Counted from the first letter of the stretch, positions 43,046 to 52,768 are shown. The stretch is 64,000 nucleotides of DNA from Variovorax sp. J22G73 (GCF_030317035.1 NZ_JASZYK010000003.1:558001-622000), one strand, 5' to 3'. Translations and numbers: made by a program. Notes: generated from the letters alone by a model not told the origin.

Positions 43046-44026
43046 TTGAAACTCATGCACTCGCTGTGCGCGGCGCTGGCCCTGCCGCTGCTGCTGGCCT
43101 CGCCCCTGTCGCACGCCCAGGACACGGCCTACCCCAGGCAACCTGTCACCCTCGTCGTGCCGTTCCCGCCCGGCGGCCCGACCGATTCGATGGCACGGCT
43201 GCTGGCCCAGAAGCTCGGCGACAGGCTGGGGCAGCAGGTCATCATCGACAACCGGGGCGGCGCCGGCGGCGGTATTGCCGCCGAACTGGTGGCGCGCGCA
43301 CCGGCCGACGGGCAGATGCTGTTCTTCGGCACCACCGGCACGATGGCCATCAACCCCAGCCTGTACAAGAAGCTGCGCTACGACCCGGTGAAAGACTTCG
43401 CGCCGGTCAGCCTCATGGCCACGACCATGAACGTGCTGGTCGTCAGCCCGCAGGTGCCGGCGAAGAACCTGGCCGAACTGGTCGCGCTGGCCAAGGCGAA
43501 GCCGGGCGAGCTCACCTACGGCTCCGCCGGCAACGGCAGCTCCAACCACCTGTCGGGCGAGCTGTTTCGCAGCACCGCGGGCATCCAGATCAATCACATT
43601 CCGTACAAGGGCTCCGCGCCCGCGCTCATCGACCTGCTGGGCGGGCGGCTGTCGATGATGTTCGACACCATCGCCCAGCAAACGCAGAACCTCGCCGCCG
43701 GCAAGGTGCATGCGGTGGCCGTGACGGGGCCCAGGCGCTCGCCGCTGCTGCCCAACGTGCCCACGGCGCAGGAGGCCGGGCTCAAGGGCTTCGACGTGAC
43801 GATCTGGTACGGCGTGCTGGCCCCGAAGGCCACGCCCGCGCCGGTCATCGACCGGCTGCAGCGCGAGATCGCCGCCATCATGGCCACCGACGACATGAAG
43901 AAGCGCATGGAGGCCGACGGCGCCGAGGCGCGCAGCACCACGCCGGGCGAGTTTGCCGCGCTCATCAAGAGCGACACCGCCAAGTGGGCGCCGGTGGTGA
44001 AGAACTCCGGCGCCAGCCTCGACTGA
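43046..44026 (+). CDS. Bug-type tripartite tricarboxylate receptor protein
   Basis: A 326-residue periplasmic binding protein with signal peptide (about 1-24, ending LSHA). Family motifs PVTLVVPFPPGGPTDSMARLLAQKL and IIDNRGGAGGGIAAELV. The start is TTG at 43046, 6 bases after an AAAGGAGA ribosome site; a downstream ATG at 43055 is 14 bases from the site. First gene of the CoA-ligase operon, so it probably captures that pathway's acid. Confidence 0.88.
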   Translation: MKLMHSLCAALALPLLLASPLSHAQDTAYPRQPVTLVVPFPPGGPTDSMARLLAQKLGDRLGQQVIIDNRGGAGGGIAAELVARAPADGQMLFFGTTGTMAINPSLYKKLRYDPVKDFAPVSLMATTMNVLVVSPQVPAKNLAELVALAKAKPGELTYGSAGNGSSNHLSGELFRSTAGIQINHIPYKGSAPALIDLLGGRLSMMFDTIAQQTQNLAAGKVHAVAVTGPRRSPLLPNVPTAQEAGLKGFDVTIWYGVLAPKATPAPVIDRLQREIAAIMATDDMKKRMEADGAEARSTTPGEFAALIKSDTAKWAPVVKNSGASLD

Positions 44027-44040
44027 ACCGCACGCTCCCC

Positions 44041-46188
44041 ATGAATTCCATGCTCGATCCTCGCCTGAAGACGGCGTTCTCGCCGCAACGCATCGCCGTC
44101 GTCGGCGCCACCGAAGACCGCAACAAGGTCGGCGGCCGGCCGCTGCACTACCTGCAGCGCTTCGGCTTCCGCGGCGCCATCTACCCGATCAACCCGAAGC
44201 GCGAAACGGTGCAGGGCCTGCGCGCGTACCCCTCGCTCGACGCGTTGCCCGAGGCGCCCGACGTGGCGATCGTGGCGGTCGGCCAGGAGGCCGTGGCCGG
44301 CGTGATCGACCAGTGCGCCGCGCGCGGTGTGGCCGCGGCCATCGTCATGAGCTCGGGCTTCGGCGAGACCGGCGCCGCCGGCATGGCGCTGCAGCATGCG
44401 CTGGTCGCGCAGGCGCGCCGCCTCGGCGTGCGCCTGGTCGGGCCCAACGCGCAGGGCGTGGCCAACTTCCAGACCGGCGCGGTGATGAACTTCAGCACCA
44501 TGTTCATGGAGGTCGCGCCGCAGGACGGGCCCGTGGCCATCGTCAGCCAGAGCGGCGCGGCCAGCGTGATGCCGTATGCGATGTTGCGCGAGCGCGGCGT
44601 GGGCGTGCGCTACCTGGTCGCGTCTGGCAACGACGCCGATGCCTCGGTGTGCGAACTGGCGCTGGCCGCCGCGGCCGACCCCGACATCCGCGTGGTGCTG
44701 ATGTACATCGAGTCGCTGGGCGACCCGGCGATGCTGGCCGAGGTGGCGCGCGTGGCCGGCGCGCGCGGCGCGGCGGTGATCGCGCTGAAGTCGGGCCGCA
44801 GCGCGCACGGCGCGAAGGCGGCCGCGTCGCACACAGGTGCCATCGTCAACGACGACGTGGTGGTCGACGCCTTTCTAGAGCGCCACGGCATCTGGCGCGC
44901 GAAGGACGTGCACGGCCTGGTCAACGCCGTCGAGCTGTACCTCGCGGCGCCGCCGCGGCCTGCCGAGCGGCTGGTGGTCATGAGCCACAGCGGGGCGGTC
45001 GGCGTGCTGTGCGCGGACGCGGCCGAGTCGCTGGGGCTGCCGCTGGCGGAACTGGGCGCGCCGGTGGTGAAGGCGCTGGCCGCGATCATGCCCAGCTTCG
45101 CGACCGCGCAGAACCCGGTCGACCTCACGGCGTCGCTGATGACCAAGGGGGGCATGTACGCCGACACGCTCGGCGCGCTGGCGGCCGACCCGCAGGCCGA
45201 CATGTTCCTGGTCGGCGTGCCGGTGGCCGGCGAGGGCTACGACGTGCCGGGCATGGCCCGCGACACGGCCCGCTTCGCGGCGTCGCGCGGCAAGCCGACG
45301 GCGGTATCGGCGCCGCAGGCGTCGGTGCGCGAAGCCTTCCGTGCCGCCGGCGTGCCGGTGTTCGCGCACGAGACCGATGCCATCGACGCGCTGCACCAGT
45401 GGAGCCGGCACGGCGCGCTGCTGCGGCAGGCGGCGGCGCGCAGCGCCCTGGCTGGCGCCGTGGCAACGGTGCCTGCATTGCCCGCGATGCATGCAGCGGC
45501 CGGGAGCGACGAGCCGCTGCTGAGCGAGGCCGACAGCCTCGCGCTGATTGCCGAAGCCGGCATTCCCACCGTGCCCTACCGCCTGTGCCGCAGCGCCGAC
45601 GAGGCGGTGCAGACATGGCGCGCCCTGGGCCCGGACGTGGTGGTCAAGGCCTGCTCGGCGCGCATTCCGCACAAGAGCGAGCACGGCCTGGTCTTCGTCG
45701 GCCTGCAGACGGCCGAAGCGGTCGTCGATGCCTGGACCCGCTGCACGCAAAAGGTCGCGGCCATGGGCGTGCCGCTGGACGGCGTGATCGTCGCGCAGCG
45801 CGTGCGCGGCCGCCGCGAGTTCGCGCTCGGCGTGCGGCAAGACCCGCTGTTCGGCACGGTGGTCATGGTGAGCGACGGCGGCAAGTACGTGGAGGCGCTG
45901 CGCGACTTCGTCGTGCTGCTGCACCCGTTCTGCGAGGCCGACGTGCTCGCCAAGCTGCGCAGCCTGCGCATCGCGCCCGTGCTGGCCGGTGTTCGCGGCG
46001 AGAACCCGGTCGACCTGCAAGTGGTGGCCCGAGCGGCGGTGGCGCTCGGCGCGCTGGCCGCCGCGCACCCGAAGGCGATCGCGTCGGTCGACCTGAATCC
46101 GTTGATCGTCGGCGACGAAGGGCAGGGCGGCTGGGCCGTCGACGCGGTGATCGAGCGCGCCGCACGCAAGGAGCATGGGCATGAATGA
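44041..46188 (+). CDS. ADP-forming acyl-CoA ligase (acetate--CoA ligase family)
   Basis: A 715-residue NDP-forming acyl-CoA synthetase with fused alpha and beta parts: CoA-binding domain (residues about 1-140, RIAVVGATEDRNKVGGRPLHYL), succinyl-CoA-ligase-like domains with the phospho-His in SHTGAIVND near 264, and a C-terminal ATP-grasp (about 490-700, ALIAEAGIPTVPYRL, VVVKACSARIPHKSEHG). Same type as Sphingobium FerA, which activates ferulate, but substrate cannot be confirmed. Starts 14 bases after the Bug stop and overlaps the next gene. Confidence 0.88.
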   Translation: MNSMLDPRLKTAFSPQRIAVVGATEDRNKVGGRPLHYLQRFGFRGAIYPINPKRETVQGLRAYPSLDALPEAPDVAIVAVGQEAVAGVIDQCAARGVAAAIVMSSGFGETGAAGMALQHALVAQARRLGVRLVGPNAQGVANFQTGAVMNFSTMFMEVAPQDGPVAIVSQSGAASVMPYAMLRERGVGVRYLVASGNDADASVCELALAAAADPDIRVVLMYIESLGDPAMLAEVARVAGARGAAVIALKSGRSAHGAKAAASHTGAIVNDDVVVDAFLERHGIWRAKDVHGLVNAVELYLAAPPRPAERLVVMSHSGAVGVLCADAAESLGLPLAELGAPVVKALAAIMPSFATAQNPVDLTASLMTKGGMYADTLGALAADPQADMFLVGVPVAGEGYDVPGMARDTARFAASRGKPTAVSAPQASVREAFRAAGVPVFAHETDAIDALHQWSRHGALLRQAAARSALAGAVATVPALPAMHAAAGSDEPLLSEADSLALIAEAGIPTVPYRLCRSADEAVQTWRALGPDVVVKACSARIPHKSEHGLVFVGLQTAEAVVDAWTRCTQKVAAMGVPLDGVIVAQRVRGRREFALGVRQDPLFGTVVMVSDGGKYVEALRDFVVLLHPFCEADVLAKLRSLRIAPVLAGVRGENPVDLQVVARAAVALGALAAAHPKAIASVDLNPLIVGDEGQGGWAVDAVIERAARKEHGHE

Positions 46189-46969
46189 CACGGTTCTTGT
46201 ACAGCAGCGCGACGGCATCGCTGTCGTCACGCTCCACCGCCCCGCGGTGATGAACGCGGTCGACCCCGAGCTGCGCCAGGGCCTCACCGGCGCGCTGCGA
46301 GCGCTCGACGCCGACCCCGCCGTGCGCGCGCTGGTGCTCACCGGCAGCGGCGAGCGCGCCTTCTGCGGCGGCCAGGACCTGGACGAGTCGGCCACCATCG
46401 ACACCCACACGCTGGCCGGCTGGCTCAACCGCCAGCACGCCATGTACCAGGCGGTGCGCGACGTGACCAAGCCGATCGTGGCCGCGCTGAACGGCACGGC
46501 GGTCGGCGCGGGCTTCCAGATGGCGCTGATGTGCGACCTGCGGGTGGCGCATGCCACGCTGCGCATGGGGCAGCCCGAAGTCAGGGCCGGCCTGGCGAGC
46601 GTGGTCGGCTCGTACCTGATGTCGCTGCAGATCGGCCATTCGCTCAACCAGCAGCTGTCGCTCACCGGCGAGCTCATCACCGGGCAGCGCGCTTTCGAGC
46701 TGGGGCTGGTCAACGACCTGGTCGAGCCCGCCCAGGTGCTGCCACGCGCGCTGGAACGCGCGAGCGCCTTGGCCGCATTGCCGGGCGCCGCGCTGCGCAC
46801 CACCAAGCAGCGCTTTCGCGAACGCACGCAGCCGGGCTTCGAGGAAGCCTGCAGCGCGGGCATTCGCTACCAGCTCGAGTGCTACTCGACCGGCGAGCCG
46901 CAGCGCGCGATGCGCGAGTTCATCGCGCGGCGCGACGCGGCCCGCACCCCGAAACCCCCCAACAAATGA
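46181..46969 (+). CDS. Enoyl-CoA hydratase/isomerase
   Basis: A 262-residue crotonase-fold protein. The oxyanion hole segments are GSGERAFCGGQDLDE near residue 60 and ALNGTAVGAGFQMALMCD near 105. A glutamate in GQPEVRAGL is in the usual catalytic position. The ATG at 46181 is 7 bases after AAGGAG, whereas an ATG at 46175 lies only 1 base from it, so 46181 is preferred. It probably hydrates an aryl or alkyl enoyl-CoA made by the ligase. Overlaps the ligase (8 bases) and the aldehyde dehydrogenase (ATGA). Confidence 0.9.
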   Translation: MNDTVLVQQRDGIAVVTLHRPAVMNAVDPELRQGLTGALRALDADPAVRALVLTGSGERAFCGGQDLDESATIDTHTLAGWLNRQHAMYQAVRDVTKPIVAALNGTAVGAGFQMALMCDLRVAHATLRMGQPEVRAGLASVVGSYLMSLQIGHSLNQQLSLTGELITGQRAFELGLVNDLVEPAQVLPRALERASALAALPGAALRTTKQRFRERTQPGFEEACSAGIRYQLECYSTGEPQRAMREFIARRDAARTPKPPNK

Positions 46970-48414
46970 CCCGCATGACAAGCCACACCCACCTCTTCAT
47001 CGGCGGCGCCCTGGTGCCCGCGCACGGCGAGCACGACCTGCCCGTGGTCGACAGCTTCACGGAGGCGAGCTTCGCCTCATACCGCAGCGCGTCGGCGGCC
47101 GACGTCGACGCGGCAGTGGCCGCCGCGCGCGGCGCGTTCGAAGGCTGGGCCGCGACACCCGTGGCCGAGCGCATCGCCGCCGTGCGCCGGGTGGCCGCGG
47201 CGCTGCGCGAGCAGGCAGAGGCCCTGGCCATCGCCATCTCGCGCGAGGTCGGCATGCCGCGCAAGCTCGCGGCCCGCATCCAGGTCGGCGCGCCCCTCGC
47301 GGCGTGGGACATGTACGCCGACCTCGCGGCCGAATTCGAATGGACATCGCGCATCGGCCACTCGCTGGTGCAGCAGGTGCCCACCGGCGTGGTGGCCTGC
47401 ATCACGCCGTGGAACTATCCGCTGCACCAGATCACCGGCAAAGTCGCGCCCGCGTTGCTCGCGGGGTGCACCGTGGTGCTCAAGCCCTCGGAGCTCGCGC
47501 CCACGAGCGCCTTCCTGCTGGCCGAGGCCGTGCGGCAGGCCGGGCTTCCGCCCGGCGTGTTCAACCTGGTGCACGGCGTGGGCGCGGAGGTGGGAGACGC
47601 ACTGGTGCGCCACCCGGGCGTCGACATTGTGTCGTTCACCGGCTCGACGCGCGCCGGGCGCCACATTGCATCGGTGGCCGGCAGCGACATCAAGCGCGTG
47701 GCGCTCGAGCTGGGCGGCAAGTCCGCCGCGCTCGTGCTGCCCGGGGCCGACCTGGCGCTGGCCGTGAAGGCGACGCTGGCCGGCTGCATGCTCAACTCGG
47801 GCCAGACCTGCTCCGCGACCACGCGCCTGCTGGTGCCGCGCGCGTCGCTCGCCGAAGCCGAGGGCATCGCGCGGGAGCTGATCGCCGGCTATCGCATGGG
47901 CGACCCGGCGGACGGCGCCACGCGGCTCGGCCCGCTGATCTCCAGGGCGCAGCAGCAGAAGGTGTCGGGCCTGATCGACGAGGCGCTCGCGGCCGGCGCG
48001 CGGCGCATCGAAGCCGACACCCCGGTGCCCGCGCATGGCTTCTTCGTGCCGCCCACCGTGCTCACCGACGTCGAGCCCGGCATGGCCGTGGCACGGGAAG
48101 AGGTCTTCGGCCCGGTGCTGGTGCTGATGGCTTACGACGGCATCGACGCCGGCATTGCCTTGGCCAATGGCACCGACTACGGCTTGGCCGGCGCCGTGTG
48201 GGGCCCTGTCGCCGCGCAGACGCTGGCCGTCGCGCGCCGCCTGCGCGCCGGGCAGGTCGACATCAACGGCGCGCCCTTCAACCCCGCGGCGCCCTTCGGC
48301 GGTTTCAAGAAATCCGGCATCGGGCGCGAGAACGGCCGCTTCGGCATCGAGGAGTTCCTCGAGCCGGTCTCCCTGCAGTTGCCGCCGGCCTTCATGGCGT
48401 TCACCCCCACCTGA
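46966..48414 (+). CDS. Aldehyde dehydrogenase family protein
   Basis: A 482-residue NAD(P)-dependent aldehyde dehydrogenase. Motifs ITPWNYPLHQITGK and KPSELAPTS for cofactor, general base in LELGGKSAAL near residue 250, and nucleophile Cys in SGQTCSATTRL near 284. The next gene follows after 13 bases. In this operon it could oxidise an aldehyde released by side-chain cleavage. Starts inside the preceding stop. Confidence 0.9.
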   Translation: MTRMTSHTHLFIGGALVPAHGEHDLPVVDSFTEASFASYRSASAADVDAAVAAARGAFEGWAATPVAERIAAVRRVAAALREQAEALAIAISREVGMPRKLAARIQVGAPLAAWDMYADLAAEFEWTSRIGHSLVQQVPTGVVACITPWNYPLHQITGKVAPALLAGCTVVLKPSELAPTSAFLLAEAVRQAGLPPGVFNLVHGVGAEVGDALVRHPGVDIVSFTGSTRAGRHIASVAGSDIKRVALELGGKSAALVLPGADLALAVKATLAGCMLNSGQTCSATTRLLVPRASLAEAEGIARELIAGYRMGDPADGATRLGPLISRAQQQKVSGLIDEALAAGARRIEADTPVPAHGFFVPPTVLTDVEPGMAVAREEVFGPVLVLMAYDGIDAGIALANGTDYGLAGAVWGPVAAQTLAVARRLRAGQVDINGAPFNPAAPFGGFKKSGIGRENGRFGIEEFLEPVSLQLPPAFMAFTPT

Positions 48415-48427
48415 TTCGACACACCCC

Positions 48428-49240
48428 ATGACTTTCCAACAGATCATTTACCAGGTCGACGGCCCCGTCGCCACCATCACGTTCAACCGGCCGGGGCAGA
48501 TGAATGCCCTGACCAAGGTGCTGGAGGCAGAGCTGCGCACCGCCATCGAAACCGCGGGGCGGGACAAGGCCGTGCGCGCCATCGTGCTCACCGGCGCGGG
48601 CCGCGCCTTCTGCGCGGGCATGGACATGGAAGAGCTCGCCGTGCTGCCGCCCGAGGACATCCAGGCCGAGGAATGGATGCGGCCCTACGACATGAACCGG
48701 CGCGCCGACTACCAGACGCGGTACACCTACTTTCCCGCCGCGCCGAAGCCCATCATCAGCGCCATCAACGGCGCGGCCGCCGGCCTGGGGCTGATCATGG
48801 CGCTGTACAGCGACTTCCGCATCGCCTCCGACAAGGCGGTGTTCGCCACCGCCTTCGCCAAGCGCGGGCTGATCGCCGAGCACGGCATCGCCTGGATCCT
48901 GCCGCGCATCGTGGGGCATGCCAACGCCACCGACCTGCTGCTGACCTCCCGCAAGATCGATGCGGCCGAGGCCCTGGCCATGGGCCTCGTCAACCGCGTC
49001 GTGCCGGCGGACGAGCTGTTGGCGCAGGCGCTGGCGCTGGCCGCGACGCTGTCGAGCGAGGTGTCGCCCCGCTCGGTGCGCGTGATGAAGCAGCAGCTGT
49101 GGGAGGCGCCGTGGCAGACCCTGGGCGAGGCCGTGGCGCTCGCGAATGCCGAGATGGTGCAGAGCATTCGCAGCGAGGACTTCACCGAGGGCGTGCAGCA
49201 CTTCGTGGAGCGGCGGCCTGCGCGGTTCACGGGGCGCTAG
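48428..49240 (+). CDS. Enoyl-CoA hydratase/isomerase
   Basis: A 270-residue crotonase. ITFNRPGQMNALT, GAGRAFCAGMDMEEL near residue 60 and AINGAAAGLGLIMALYSDFRIAS near 115 give the oxyanion hole; AKRGLIAEHGIAWILPRIVG holds a Glu in the catalytic region. It is the second crotonase of the operon, which suggests two CoA-intermediate steps. Not close to the hydroxycinnamoyl-CoA hydratase-lyase sequence I know, so cleavage activity should not be assumed. Confidence 0.9.
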   Translation: MTFQQIIYQVDGPVATITFNRPGQMNALTKVLEAELRTAIETAGRDKAVRAIVLTGAGRAFCAGMDMEELAVLPPEDIQAEEWMRPYDMNRRADYQTRYTYFPAAPKPIISAINGAAAGLGLIMALYSDFRIASDKAVFATAFAKRGLIAEHGIAWILPRIVGHANATDLLLTSRKIDAAEALAMGLVNRVVPADELLAQALALAATLSSEVSPRSVRVMKQQLWEAPWQTLGEAVALANAEMVQSIRSEDFTEGVQHFVERRPARFTGR

Positions 49241-49264
49241 CCGCGTGGAGCTGCTCGCTCCCCA

Positions 49265-50905
49265 CTACTCGTTGGCACAGGCCAGCACCACGCCTTCAAG
49301 CGCCTGCAACGTCAGCACCCCGCCCTGAAGGCCCGCTCGCTCGGGCCGGGTGCTCGCGAGCACGTCGGCTTTCGCACCGAACACCGACCCATCGATGTCC
49401 CGCGGCGCCTCCGCGAAGTTCAGCAGCACCACGAGCCGCCGCTGCGCGAAGGTGCGCGCATACGCCACGACGTCCGCGCCCGCGTCCACCGGTTCCCATG
49501 CGCCGGCGTGCAACGCGGGCTCCGCGCGCCGCAGCGCGATCAACCGGCGGTACAGCGCCAGCATCGACGCCCCATCGGCCTGCTGCAGCTCGACGTTGTG
49601 CGTGGCCCAGTCGTCCGCCAGCCGCAGCCAGGGCCTGCCCTGGCTGAACCCCGCGTGCTCGGCGGCGCTCCACTGCATCGGCGTGCGCTGCGGGTCGCGG
49701 CCCAAGCCCTTGCCCGGCTCGTTCTTCTCGAACGGGTCTTGTACCTCATCGGGCGGAATGGGCACGTCGGTCATTCCAATTTCGTCGCCGTAGTAGAGCG
49801 TGGGCGTGCCGCGCAGGGTCAGCAGCAGCATGGCCGCGAGCCTGGCGCGCAACGGACCGACGCGGCTGGCGATGCGGGGCTTGTCGTGGTTGCCGAGCAC
49901 CCAGTTGGGCGCCGCGCCCGGCGGCAGCGCGGCTTCGTAATCGCGCACCAGCCGGCGGATGACATCGGCCTGCCACTGCGCGCCGATGAGCTGGAAGTTG
50001 AACGGCAGCTGCACGCCCTGCAGCACGCCGTTGCCGTCGAGCCCGTAGTACGCCATCAGGCGCGCCAGCGGCAGGTAGAGCTCGCCGATCAGCACGCGCT
50101 CGCCCTGTGCGTCGCTGAAGGCGTCGACCACGGCGCGCATCTCGCGCACGATGTCCTGCACCTCGGGAAGGTCGGCGGTGTACAGCGGCAGCAGGCTGTG
50201 CGACGGGTCGCCGCCCGGCACGAACGCCGGGTTGGCCGGGTTGTCGCGAAACAGCGCGTCCTTCACCAGGTGGTACAGCACGTCGATGCGAAAACCGTCC
50301 ACGCCGCGGCGCAGCCAGAAGCGCAGCGCCTCGTACATGGCCGCGCGCACGTCGGGGTTGCGCCAGTCGAGGTCGGGCTGCTCGCGCAGGAACGAGTGCA
50401 GGTAGTACTGGCCGGTGGCCGCGTCGAGCGTCCAGGCCGGGCCGCCGAAGTTGCTGAGCCAGTTGTTCGGCGGGCCGCCGTCCGGCGCGGGGTCGCGCCA
50501 GATGTACCAGTCGCGCTTCGGGTCCTGCCGCGAAGACCGGCTCTGCGTGAACCACGGGTGCTGGTCGGAGGTGTGGTTGGGCACGAAGTCGAGAATGACC
50601 TTCAGCCCGCGCGCGTGCGCGCCGCGCACCAGTTCGTCGAAGTCCGCCAGCGTGCCGAAGCGGGCGTCGATGCCGCAGTAGTCGGATATGTCGTACCCGA
50701 AGTCGGCCATTGGTGAGGGGTAGATCGGCGAAATCCAGACGGCATCCACGCCGAGCGCCACCAAATAATCGAGCCGTTGCCGGATGCCGCGCAAGTCGCC
50801 GATGCCGTCGCCGTCGCTGTCCTGGAACGAACGCGGGTAGATCTGATAGACGATGCCGTTCTTCCACCAGCTGTCGGGCGACGGGGGGGTTTGCCTGGGG
50901 TCCAT
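49265..50905 (-). CDS. GH13 alpha-glucosidase
   Basis: A 546-residue glycoside hydrolase family 13 enzyme of the oligo-1,6-glucosidase/alpha-glucosidase type. Conserved regions: VILDFVPNHTSDQHPWF, nucleophile Asp in GFRIDVLYH near residue 206, acid/base Glu in IGELYLP near 277 and the transition-state Asp in LGNHDKPR near 340. It hydrolyses short alpha-glucosides in the cytoplasm (no signal peptide). It is divergent from the trehalose-synthase-like gene with only 32 bases between the starts. Confidence 0.92.
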   Translation of the reverse strand: MDPRQTPPSPDSWWKNGIVYQIYPRSFQDSDGDGIGDLRGIRQRLDYLVALGVDAVWISPIYPSPMADFGYDISDYCGIDARFGTLADFDELVRGAHARGLKVILDFVPNHTSDQHPWFTQSRSSRQDPKRDWYIWRDPAPDGGPPNNWLSNFGGPAWTLDAATGQYYLHSFLREQPDLDWRNPDVRAAMYEALRFWLRRGVDGFRIDVLYHLVKDALFRDNPANPAFVPGGDPSHSLLPLYTADLPEVQDIVREMRAVVDAFSDAQGERVLIGELYLPLARLMAYYGLDGNGVLQGVQLPFNFQLIGAQWQADVIRRLVRDYEAALPPGAAPNWVLGNHDKPRIASRVGPLRARLAAMLLLTLRGTPTLYYGDEIGMTDVPIPPDEVQDPFEKNEPGKGLGRDPQRTPMQWSAAEHAGFSQGRPWLRLADDWATHNVELQQADGASMLALYRRLIALRRAEPALHAGAWEPVDAGADVVAYARTFAQRRLVVLLNFAEAPRDIDGSVFGAKADVLASTRPERAGLQGGVLTLQALEGVVLACANE

Positions 50906-50937
50906 GTGTGCGAGTCCTTCCCTGAAAGCAGGAATGC

Positions 50938-52602
50938 ATGATCAAAGACCTTTGGTATAAGAACGCCGTCGTCTACTGTCTGTCGGTCGAGACCTTCATG
51001 GATGCGAACGGCGACGGATGCGGCGACTTCGAGGGCCTCACGCGCCGGCTCGACTACCTCAACGGGCTGGGCGTGTCCACCATCTGGCTCATGCCGTTCC
51101 AGACCTCGCCGGGCCGCGACGACGGCTACGACGTGGCGGACTACTACAACGTCGACCCCCGCTTCGGCACGCTGGGCGACTTCGTGGAGTTCACCCACGC
51201 GGCCGCGCAGCGCGGCATGCGCGTGCTGATCGACCTGGTGGTCAACCACACCTCCGACCAGCACCCCTGGTTCCAGGAAGCCCGGCGCGACCGCAACAGC
51301 AAGTACCACGACTGGTACGTGTGGGCCGAGCGCAAGCCGCCGCGCGCCGACGACGGCGTGGTGTTTCCCGGCGTGCAGAAATCGACCTGGACCTACGACA
51401 AGCTCGCCAGGCGCTGGTACTTTCACCGCTTCTACGATTTCCAGCCCGACCTGAACACCAGCCATCCGATGGTGCAGGCCGAGATACTGAAGATCATGGG
51501 CTTCTGGACGCAGCTGGGCGTCTCGGGCTTTCGCATGGACGCCGTGCCGTTCGTCATCGCCAGGAAGGGCGCCGACGTGAAGGGCCCGAGCGAGCAGTAC
51601 GACATGCTGCGCCAGTTCCGCGAGCTGATGCAGTGGCGCAAGGGCGACGCCGTCATCCTCGGGGAGGCCAACGTGCTGCCCAAGACCGACATGCAGTACT
51701 TCGGCGACGAAGGCGAGCGGCTGCACATGATGTTCAACTTTCAGGTCAACCAGAACCTGTTCTATGCGCTGGCCAGCGCCGACAGCCGCCCGCTCGCCAA
51801 GGCGCTGGCCGCCACGCGGCCGCGCCCGGCCACGTCGCAATGGGGCATGTTCCTGCGCAACCACGACGAGCTGGACCTCGGGCGCCTGAGCAAGGCGCAG
51901 CGCGAGCGCGTGTTTGCGGCCTTTGCGCCCGACAAGGACATGCAGCTGTACGACCGCGGCATCCGCCGGCGCCTGGCGCCCATGCTGGGCAGCGACCGGC
52001 GCCGGCTCGAGCTGGCGTACAGCCTGATGCTCACGCTGCCGGGAACGCCCGTGCTGCGCTACGGCGACGAGATCGGCATGGGCGACGACCTGGCCCTGCC
52101 CGAGCGCAACTGCGCGCGCACGCCCATGCAGTGGTCCACCGAGCCGCACGGCGGCTTCACCGCCGCGCGCAAGCCGGTGCGCCCGGTGATCAGCGGCGGC
52201 GCCTACGGCTTCGAGCACGTCAACGTGGCCGCGCAGCGACGCGACCCCGAGTCGCTGCTGAACTGGATGGAGCGCGCCCTGCGCATGCGCAAGGAAATTC
52301 CGGAGGTGGGGTGGGGCGACTTCGAGGTGCTCGCGCACCCGTCCGCTCAGGTGCTGGTGTTGCGCTACGACTGGCGCAACAACTCGGTGCTGTTCGTGCA
52401 CAACCTGTCGGAGCAGCCGATGGAGTTCGAGTTGCCGGCGCGCAAGATCGGCCCCGACGGGGCGCGGCTCACCAACCTGCTGACCGAGGCGCACAGCAAC
52501 GCCGACAAAAAGGGGCGGCATTGCATGCTGCTGGAGCCCTACGGCTACCGCTGGTTCAGGGTCGGCGGGCTGGGGTACCTGCTGCAGCGCAGTGAGATCT
52601 GA
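50938..52602 (+). CDS. Trehalose-synthase-like GH13 protein
   Basis: A 554-residue GH13 protein most like maltose alpha-D-glucosyltransferase (trehalose synthase). Signatures are LWYKNAVVYCLSVETFMDANGDG, VLIDLVVNHTSDQHPWF and TYDKLARRWYFHRFYDFQPDLN. Catalytic residues are Asp in GFRMDAVPF near residue 200, Glu in ILGEANV near 242 and Asp in LRNHDELDLG near 309. The paired alpha-glucosidase suggests maltose/trehalose turnover. Isomerase versus hydrolase activity is not resolved. Confidence 0.85.
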   Translation: MIKDLWYKNAVVYCLSVETFMDANGDGCGDFEGLTRRLDYLNGLGVSTIWLMPFQTSPGRDDGYDVADYYNVDPRFGTLGDFVEFTHAAAQRGMRVLIDLVVNHTSDQHPWFQEARRDRNSKYHDWYVWAERKPPRADDGVVFPGVQKSTWTYDKLARRWYFHRFYDFQPDLNTSHPMVQAEILKIMGFWTQLGVSGFRMDAVPFVIARKGADVKGPSEQYDMLRQFRELMQWRKGDAVILGEANVLPKTDMQYFGDEGERLHMMFNFQVNQNLFYALASADSRPLAKALAATRPRPATSQWGMFLRNHDELDLGRLSKAQRERVFAAFAPDKDMQLYDRGIRRRLAPMLGSDRRRLELAYSLMLTLPGTPVLRYGDEIGMGDDLALPERNCARTPMQWSTEPHGGFTAARKPVRPVISGGAYGFEHVNVAAQRRDPESLLNWMERALRMRKEIPEVGWGDFEVLAHPSAQVLVLRYDWRNNSVLFVHNLSEQPMEFELPARKIGPDGARLTNLLTEAHSNADKKGRHCMLLEPYGYRWFRVGGLGYLLQRSEI

Positions 52603-52768
52603 GCAGAGCTGAATCAGCCTCTGTAGCGAGCTGCCGCCCCTGTTCGCACCAGCGGCGGGCCGCACCAAACGGACCTTGGCTGCGCCAAAACGGCGCACCC
52701 TCTCGCCTTGCCGTCCGGCGCCGGAGCCCAATTTGGTGCAACTCAACCCGCGCAACCCCGTGAACACG

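Noticed and set aside
46181..49240. Naming the crotonases hydroxycinnamoyl-CoA hydratase-lyase (ech/fcs/vdh cluster)
   Set aside because: Neither crotonase matches the known hydratase-lyase sequence well, so only the general fold is called.
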